Source of the DNA: Pyrenula massariospora
Taxonomy: Eukaryota; Ascomycota; Eurotiomycetes; Pyrenulales; Pyrenulaceae
Length of the DNA stretch: 64,000 nucleotides
Direction of reading: 5' to 3'
Assembly: GCA_021030905.1 (NCBI GenBank)
Contig: JAGFMI010000003.1
Span: 1,860,001 to 1,924,000, forward strand
Below the pieces are notes generated by a model, which had not been told where the DNA came from, ran no database searches, and saw nothing but the letters and a program-made list of their open reading frames with translations. The translations under genes and the position numbers were made by a program. Shown piece after piece: positions 57,467 through 64,000 of this stretch (position 1 is the first letter of the stretch; each line of letters starts with the position of its first letter).

Positions 57467-57744
57467 TCTGGGAGTGCTGGAATCTGGAGTTTGGGGGCAC
57501 TACGCAACGTTATGGAAAAATGAGGTTTGAATGGGACCGAAATTGAAACAGGCGTTGTAAAACACAGGCGAATCAAAAAATAGGGCGCCAGAGGCGTGGG
57601 CTGTTCCGGACTCTCATGGTCAAGTATAAATGGAAAGAACTACCTAGTAATTCAGGGAATTCAGTGGAGCACAAATCCTGCAATGCGATAGTAGCTGAGA
57701 CTCATCCAATCCTTTTCTCTACACCAAATATACAAAATAAACGC

Positions 57745-58885
57745 TCAGTTATCCTCCAAGGCCCTCGTAGCATTGTTAACAAAATTCTCACACTCCCTCC
57801 CACACCGCTCCATATCGAACCTCCCCTCCCCCAGCGACCTCGCCACGGCCGCCTGCACGTCCTCATCCCGCCAGATCCGATTAACCGGATCCGGCCCCTC
57901 CACGTCCCCCACCCGCTGCCAATACGCCTCATCCGCGCCCCTCAGCTCCGCGTCCCGATTGACCGCGTTCCTGGCGACGCCGACGGCGTGCAGCTTGCTC
58001 TGCGCCATCTGCAGCGCGACGGTGGTCTGGGCGAGGAGCTCCCCGCGCCTCCGCTGGACCGCGCGCGGGTCCGCGTCCGTCTCCGCCGCTGAGACGAGCA
58101 CGGGGAGGCGGTTGGTGGCGCTGAAGTAGATGAGGCCCGCGGTGGTGAGCTGGAGGGCGCAGAGGGCGAGGTGGCGGGCGGTGCGGAGGAGCCAGAAGGT
58201 GCCCTGGGGTCCCGGCATGTGGCCGTCGATGCGGAATTCCTGGGTGGCGGTGAGCCAGAGGTCGAGGAGGGCGGTGAGGAGGGCGGTGGTGATGGAGAGG
58301 TGGCGCCAGCGGTGGGCTTCGAAGCCGCTGAGGGTGGAGGAGGTGGCGAGGCCGAGGGAGAGGATGGAGAGGAGGTGGGGGAGGAGGACGTTGGTGGGGA
58401 GGTGGTAGAGGATGTAGCTTGTGTCGTCGTCGAGGTTGCAGAAGTCGCAGGTGAGAAGGGTTGTTGGGCCGAAACGGAGGTAGAGGTGTCGCATTTTCTT
58501 GACGGTGAATTTACTTTTGAGGAGGGCCATTTGGGCGTCGAATGCTGGTCCCTTGCCCAGCGATGCGAGACGGTTGAAGAGCACTTCTGTGCTTGCGTAA
58601 AGACGGAGGCCCGTCAACTTGAAGATGTTGGGCTCTGAGTCCCTGAATGTCAAGAAAAGGAAGAAGCATGTTGAGAGAAAGAGAATGTTCAGTCCGATAG
58701 ATGTCTTCTTTGGTAATGGTCGAGGTGGTGGTCGCGTTTGAACAGAGGCTTTGGCTGTGTTGAAATATGACAATGCTCTAGGGAACAAGAACGTGAAAGC
58801 TAATGGCCAGAATGGCTTCAGTCTAATTCGTTGTCAGATAATTCTTTTGCATGTCCCTATAAGCTTACGCGGATAATGTGTCCAT
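57745..58885 (-). CDS. Conserved fungal multi-pass membrane protein of unknown function
   Basis: Two exons on the minus strand, 58885-58869 (17 bp, MDTLS + 2 nt) and 58777-57745, with a 91-bp intron, encode 349 residues. Without the tiny first exon there is no ATG; the long open stretch starts at TTG. Hydrophobic segments: IGLNILFLSTCFFLFLTF, LLPHLLSILSLGLATSSTL, LSITTALLTALLDLWLTA and LALCALQLTTAGLIYF. The block LYLRFGPTTLLTCDFC, with CxxC, followed by DDDTSYILYHLP, looks like a conserved family signature I know from filamentous fungi but cannot name. The C-terminal ~120 residues are soluble and helical. Third positions switch from C to G near the middle. Confidence 0.75.
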
Positions 58886-59413
58886 ATTGGAGGCAATGAA
58901 GGGAGGAGGGAGAGTACGGGTTGCGAAAAATCGATTTTATGAACAGCTCTCAATTTTCAAATCCACGAGTTCATTACGGAAATGTAAATGTTAACAGTAT
59001 ACGACAATGGGAAGGGAGTATCATTGATGATTGAATAAATTGAGGTTCGAGAATATGTAAGGATGGTTCTTGGTTCCCAATTAAGATTTGGGGGACAGGT
59101 GTCCAACATTCTGGCTGTCCGGCTCTACGCTCACAGCCACTGCTAAGTTCGGATTGCCGAAATCACTCATGAAATTAATGATTCTATTACGGCTTTGGAT
59201 TTCACTCGTAGTGATCTACATATGTGGGATAATGTCAAATAGTAAAACTTCAATATTTCACTACGCTAAGATGCAAGACTTGTATGTTCTGGCCACGCAC
59301 TCGCTGGAAACCCCAAGCCACCTCTCACTCCGTCTCTACTCCCCATTGCGCCATTTCAGGATGTTCATATCCAGATCTCATCTAAATGCGCTAGAAACGG
59401 GGCTGGTACCGCA
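58886..59413. other. Intergenic region
   Basis: 530 bp between the membrane-protein start and the 3' end of the SERF-like gene. It is AT-richer than its flanks; nothing was recognised. Confidence 0.45.
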
Positions 59414-59740
59414 TCATTTCTTTCCAGCCGCTCCTTGTGCGGTGTTTGCTTGGTCGGCTAACACAATTTAATCAGCAAACTAGTCCTCTGTACTCGTCTG
59501 ACATATATGTACGCACCCTTGGCTTGTTTCTCACGCATTATCTTAGCTTGCTCCTCCTTCGTCCGTGCAAACTCTGTCCCCGATTGATTATTCTTCTTTT
59601 TCTGTAGTCCGCGGAAGGTCAGAAAAGCGAGTTCAAGGATGCGTCGATGGTAGTTGTGAAAGGAGAGATTTGCGCACCGTTGAGGCAGCTGCTTTCTGAG
59701 TCTTTTCTCTGGCCTTGTCACGCTGGTTACCGCGAGCCAT
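59414..59740 (-). CDS. SERF/4F5-family small protein
   Basis: Three short exons on the minus strand, 59740-59678, 59601-59517 and 59457-59414, with introns of 76 and 59 bp, encode only 63 residues. The start MARGNQRDKAREKTQK is the 4F5 signature, and NNQSGTEFARTKEEQAKIMREKQAK is its second half. The last exon adds ADQANTAQGAAGKK and the stop. Proteins of this family are tiny, charged and disordered; metazoan SERF/MOAG-4 promotes amyloid aggregation, while the fungal role is poorly known. All three exons are too short to stand out on their own. Confidence 0.88.
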
Positions 59741-60999
59741 GGCGACTAGAAGATTTCTTTTGGGACGGGTGCAGTAGATCGCTCGAGAAGACAAGGTTGT
59801 GAAGCTGAGAGACCGGATTCCTCGGGGAACGACGGCTTTGACACCGCAAGATGGAAGTGTCCAGAGGCTCGAAGATAGGCGAGGGGGAGGGCGTCAGGTG
59901 GTGGAGGGTAGATTCGAGGGTGTCGTTAACTGATCAAGATGCGTGTGCTTTGGAGTCGATCAGGCTGACCAATCATTGCTTGAAGGCCGGAGCCTTGTCT
60001 GAGATCTAAATTTGGCATCTCACCGTCACGTGTCTGTTCACATGCCCCCCTTCAAAGGGCTCGCCTCGTAGAGCTCGTCTAGTCATTCTGTAGGTTTCTC
60101 CTCTCCTTCGATGCTCTTCATGCTTGTCAAGGAAAGAGGGGGCTAATAAATCCCTGTGGTGAAGATCTTTCTGTGGCTCCGTTTCGCTCGTTGCGCGATC
60201 GCCGGAAATGATTGGGCGGGGGAACACAAGCGGTTGAAGAGGGACCTGTTTCAAGTTCATGCGCGCTTGCAGCTCTGCTGGACATGCTCCAGCTTGTCCA
60301 CGTCTAGCCATGCCACTTGCGCGGTATCATTCGCGCTTTGAGAGTCTATCTAGTAGTCTCGACCTTTCAGTCCCTGCCTTAATCCATGCAAGGTACCCGC
60401 ACACTGGGCTGTGGCGACTAGACCGGGTGCGAGCCCTCTGTGAACACCGGCACCCCGTGCAAACTGGATACTGATGCCTTAAACGCGCTCATGGTCCATA
60501 GGGGGCGACTGTGGCCCAGGAAAGCCAATTGCATACGCTCCTTGACTGATCTGCCCAGGCATCTTAAAACAGAGCTCTTATTCTGACCATTGAGTCCACT
60601 TGCGTCAGAACTTTGAGCCCGCGTCGAGGTGGCTCCTGAAACTGTTCTGAACAATAGTTCACGTTCTATTCAGGCTTTTGACGCGTCTCGGGGTTGGACC
60701 CTCCAATTGCTGGTGCCTTTATCCTACGTCTCGTCGCTCATTCATCCCCATCTTGACCTTCACTTTTTCTTATTGTCGATCAATTCCGTCCTTGTTCGTT
60801 ATTGTTACTGCTGGTCAGCTATTGTCATTCATTCTGGCCTGCGGCCACTTGTTACCTCAAACGTCTACTAGAATACTTACGACCTGCCTACGAGCTTGAT
60901 CAAATCTTCATCGAATACCTTACACCTCTCTGCGCTTCAGCTCTCTATCCTCGAGCCTCATATCCAAGCATATACACGACAATCACAAAAGTCTATAGA
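59741..60999. other. Divergent upstream region
   Basis: 1.26 kb between the SERF-like start and the next membrane-protein gene. A CACGTG core lies at about 60027-60032. No gene was recognised. Confidence 0.45.
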
Positions 61000-61852
61000 A
61001 TGGTCTTCTTCAACAAGTCCCTGGCCGGACCAGGCTACATAATACTGAACATAATTCGAGTCCTCAACATCGTGAGCCTGCTAGCTGTCATTTCTGCCAG
61101 CTCTGTGATGCTGGTCAAGACCTTCATCGTCAGCAAGTTCTTCTTCTTCGACGCCTGTAGCCACATTATTGCAGCCGTCATTAGCTGTAGGTCTCGGAGG
61201 AAATCCTCGATCCTGCTCAAGGCTCATGTTTTAATAGCATTCCTGATCATCTCAGAGATCTCCATCTTCCGAGGCTACTACGCAAGGAATTGGCCGCTGT
61301 TTGGCCCGGAAGCCGGATTCATCACCCTTGGTTGCTCGATGCTGATGCTCGGAAATGGTGTCCTGGGCAATCTCAACAAGAAGGCTACGAGTCAAGAGTC
61401 TCTTGGGCTTGCCTTCTGGAGAATAGTGATTAGTTCTGGCATCGTGGTCATTGTCATGGGTGTTGTCAATATCTTTGCAGTGCGTATGGACGTATTGGAA
61501 GGTCTCGCATGCATCTAACTTGAAACAGAATTTCATCTTCCGAGACCGGAAAAATAACGTGACCGCTAGGATGGTTCGCTGCCACGGCGCCTACGCGCGT
61601 CAGAAAGCCACCAGCCTTCACGGCTCACCCAGCCTCAGCCGAAAGGATTCCTTGCCCTCATATTATTCTCGGGCGACCACGCCGAAGACTGAAACTAGAC
61701 AAAAAGCTCCTCGACTTCCACTTCACATTTCTTCGCCGATAAACGAGGATGAAAATCAGTTTGCCAAATTTGGAGGCAACCCGTTCGTCCAGGAACCGAG
61801 TTTAGCACACCATCCTGCGATGTATTCTGGTACAGCGGAAAATCGGGTATGA
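61000..61852 (+). CDS. Four-helix fungal membrane protein (DUF7598-like)
   Basis: Three exons, 61000-61186, 61238-61479 and 61529-61852, with introns of 51 and 49 bp, encode 250 residues. The start MVFFNKSLAGPGYIILNIIR and the segments VSLLAVISASSVMLVKTFIV, FFFFDACSHIIAAVISSFLI, FITLGCSMLMLGNGVLGNLN and ESLGLAFWRIVISSGIVVIV match a conserved fungal family. The first intron is 3n and stop-free, so an unspliced reading looks open, but only its removal restores VISSFLIISEISIFRGYYA. A Ser/Pro-rich cytosolic tail follows the last helix. Function is unknown. Confidence 0.8.
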
Positions 61853-62307
61853 GATGGATGGACAAGCGCAGAGGGATGCTCGACCTTGTTGGTAGCTATT
61901 TGATTCTGCCCCGAGATCCACGATCTTTACGATTTTCTAGCAGTACGCTAGATCCCGAGCTTGTTCTAAAGCGAAGTTTTAATGAGACTATGACACTTAT
62001 TCAAATTCCACCTTGAGACTGATGCGTGGCCGATGCTGTGTACAGTTCATGTCTAGGTTGTAGCTTAGGGCGACCCTAGGAAGCACTACGGTGAGCGGAA
62101 TGGGAAAAAAGCTCCCCCGCACCCACCTCTGGCGCCTTGTGCAGCTTGCGGTAGCTCTAGAAATCCGGCTCCCCGACACGTCTGCGTATGATCAGGCTAT
62201 AATGGATTTTTCAGCGCCTTGAATAAGGTAGGTCACAGCGATATGAGCTACCGCGCTGAGGCCATATAATTTACTTAATTTCTGTCCATACACTCTCAGG
62301 CCCCGAA
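61853..62307. other. Intergenic region
   Basis: 455 bp between the membrane-protein gene and GET1. Nothing was recognised. Confidence 0.5.
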
Positions 62308-63056
62308 ATGGTCTCACTATTGGTCGTCGTTTTCCTGGTCCAGCTGGTGATCTATCTCATCAACACCATCGGGGCCAGCACGATCAACGACCTAGTACTC
62401 CTTTCCCTACACGTCTTCTCAACAGTAAACTCACAAGGCTTATAGCTATGGCTTCTCTACCAAAAATTTCCCTTCGAGTCCTCCAAACACGCCGCCGAAC
62501 AGTACCGCCTCCGCAACGATGTTCTCCGCCTCAAGCGAGAAATGAACGCCATCAGCTCTCAAGACGAATTCGCCAGGTGGGCCAAGATTCGTCGGCAACA
62601 TGATAAAGTGCAGGCGGCTTATGATGAGAAGAGTATTTCCTCCAACACGCAATGAAAGTTTAAAACTTTGAGGCTGATCTATTTGGGATAGCTTCGGCTG
62701 CCAAAGAGACGAGATCGTCGTTCGACATGGCTGCCAACGGAATACGATGGGCAAGCACGAATGGCGTGAGACTGTTTCTACAATTTTACCATACCAAGAC
62801 GCCATTGTTCTGGTATCCGCCGGGGTGGATGCCGTGGTATGTTGAGAGAGTGCTGGCATTTCCGAGAGCGCCGAGGGGGAGCGTGAGCATACAGGTTTGG
62901 GGGGCGGCGTGTGTCACCGTAATTGGGATCGCTGGGGAGTTGGTGGGATATGGTGTCACGAAATATACAGGCAAGCAAGACACAGCGGCGAGAAGACAAC
63001 CAATGGCTCAGGCAACTGGGAATGGAACCAGGGAAGGTGAGAAGAAGGATAGATGA
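62308..63056 (+). CDS. GET1: Guided-entry-of-tail-anchored-proteins factor Get1
   Basis: Three exons, 62308-62394, 62446-62632 and 62692-63056, with introns of 51 and 59 bp, encode 212 residues. Get1 and Get2 form the ER receptor for the Get3 ATPase, which delivers tail-anchored proteins. A first transmembrane helix ([20 protein letters not shown]) leads into the cytosolic coiled coil ([20 protein letters not shown], then [18 protein letters not shown]) that grips Get3. Two further helices lie around [20 protein letters not shown] and [17 protein letters not shown]. The splice junctions [10 protein letters not shown] and [15 protein letters not shown] are both in phase. Length and order match the family. 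Confidence 0.94.
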
Positions 63057-64000
63057 TTAGCGACTCGCACATACAAGAGGCAAACATATCAGATTTCAAT
63101 ATGCAAAATATTGTGTTGTTCATCAGAAGGATTCAATCGTCTTCGTCAATGGCAGTCATAAGACAGCCTAAGTGCTTGACTCTATTGATTGATAGATCAT
63201 CACTTGAACAGAGTTTGTAAGTTGTCCGGCCATGCTGACCAGGAATTCTCAAAGCAAAATGCTTCGCTGAGTCAAATCAAGCCCATTCTTTCCTTGCATG
63301 CCCTCCGCGCCTCGAGAATAAGCCCCATCGAGTTACACTATTTCCAGCTCCGGCGTTTCCACAAGAGGCAAGAAAAAGAGCAATCGCATATCTATCCAAT
63401 CACGACGAATGTCAAACCCAAGCTCCCCTATACCCCCAGGCTCCCTCTGCATCCCCAGTTTTTATATAATACCTCCCCATCCTCCTCCGAGCCCGCTATC
63501 AACCCCTCAAACCCTCCACCACACGAGAAGGCGCGGACTCATATCTTCGTCCATGTGGTCCCTCCGGCAGCGAGATGGCATCAGAGCGTCAGGCAGAAGC
63601 AGGGAGTGCAAACGGGTGAGGAGTCGGGTTGCGCAGGAAGAGTGGAAAGGGGAGTGGGCAGTTAGCCGCGGCGTGTGCTTTTATGGCGGCGCGTTTCCGC
63701 TGGCCTGGCAATGTTTTGCAGGAGGTCTGGGGACTTTCTCCCAAAGCTAAGTTGGTATGAGATGTCCAGAAGGACGATCTCTGTGCGTGAGCTTTGACTG
63801 CGATTCTTCGAGCGCGGAGGTCTAAGGACTTGGGAAAGACCTGTGTATGGAATTGAGGGAAGATTTGGACTTTGGATCTGTGAGCGAACGAGGCTATTCC
63901 TCAAGCAGGCTAGCGTCTTGAACAAAAATTCCCTTTTCTCATCGCTGGCGGACGGCAAACTCTAAAAAATGGCACTCTTCAGGTTAGACTGATTAAGTAA
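63057..64000. other. Right-edge region without assigned gene
   Basis: 940 bp. The minus strand has an open stretch of 98 codons (63958-63662) with a C-terminus rich in Arg and Ser; the plus strand has a 158-codon stretch (63189-63665). Neither shows a domain. One may be part of a gene continuing past the window. Confidence 0.35.

Noticed and set aside
63189-63958. Two overlapping open stretches at the right edge
   Set aside because: No domain or signal sequence; cannot be told from chance without the sequence beyond the window.
1-64000. tRNA, rRNA, transposon, CRISPR or secondary-metabolite cluster
   Set aside because: No B-box-like GGTTCGAAT sites, no transposase or reverse-transcriptase motifs, no repeat-spacer arrays and no PKS/NRPS modules were found on reading both strands; the two reductases are not next to any such core enzyme.

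Overview
This window is nuclear DNA of a filamentous ascomycete (Pezizomycotina). Genes carry short GT-AG introns, mostly 43-105 bp, with CTAAC/CTGAC-like branch sites. Several encoded families are typical of these fungi: a PTH11/SAT4-type seven-helix protein, a DUF3176 membrane protein, a bZIP factor with a DUF3425 tail, and an SMP/C2 tricalbin. I cannot name the species. No transposon, rRNA, tRNA or CRISPR array could be supported.

Layout. 0-10 kb is dense housekeeping: a protein kinase cut by the left edge, mitochondrial ribosomal protein mL59, and two splicing factors, Prp39 (U1 snRNP) and the DEAD-box helicase Prp28 (U1/5' splice site exchange). 10-30 kb is sparser and more accessory: a GRE2-like reductase, an HExxH metallopeptidase with a long charged tail, a PTH11-like receptor, an AKR7-like reductase, a DUF3176 protein, a small cysteine-rich secreted protein and a DUF4267 membrane protein, separated by 0.8-2.4 kb gaps. 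30-43 kb returns to conserved genes: Ssd1, Gle1, the COPI beta-prime subunit Sec27 and mitochondrial ribosomal protein bL28m. 43-50.5 kb is nearly empty except for a bZIP factor and a decayed acyl-protein thioesterase. 51-63 kb holds the glycine-cleavage T protein, the tricalbin, a conserved membrane protein, a tiny three-exon SERF-like gene, another membrane protein and Get1.

The genes do not form a metabolic cluster. Themes recur: RNA handling (Prp39, Prp28, Ssd1, Gle1), mitochondrial function (mL59, bL28m, Gcv1) and ER/Golgi membranes (Sec27, tricalbin, Get1). Divergent pairs share promoters (mL59/Prp39, Sec27/bL28m, Ssd1/Gle1, Gcv1/tricalbin).

Exon structures were assembled by hand by matching GT-AG sites, reading phase and family expectation. 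Many genes have no usable ATG in the longest open stretch, because the true start lies in a short upstream exon. The most notable observations are: a secreted-type metallopeptidase whose HExxH motif is split by an intron and which carries a roughly 230-residue charged tail; a frame-preserving 21-nt micro-exon candidate inside the Prp39 gene; a thioesterase pseudogene with frameshifts and two introns lacking AG ends; a repeated within-gene switch from C-ending to G-ending codons; several stop-free introns of length 3n; and a 20-bp minisatellite.
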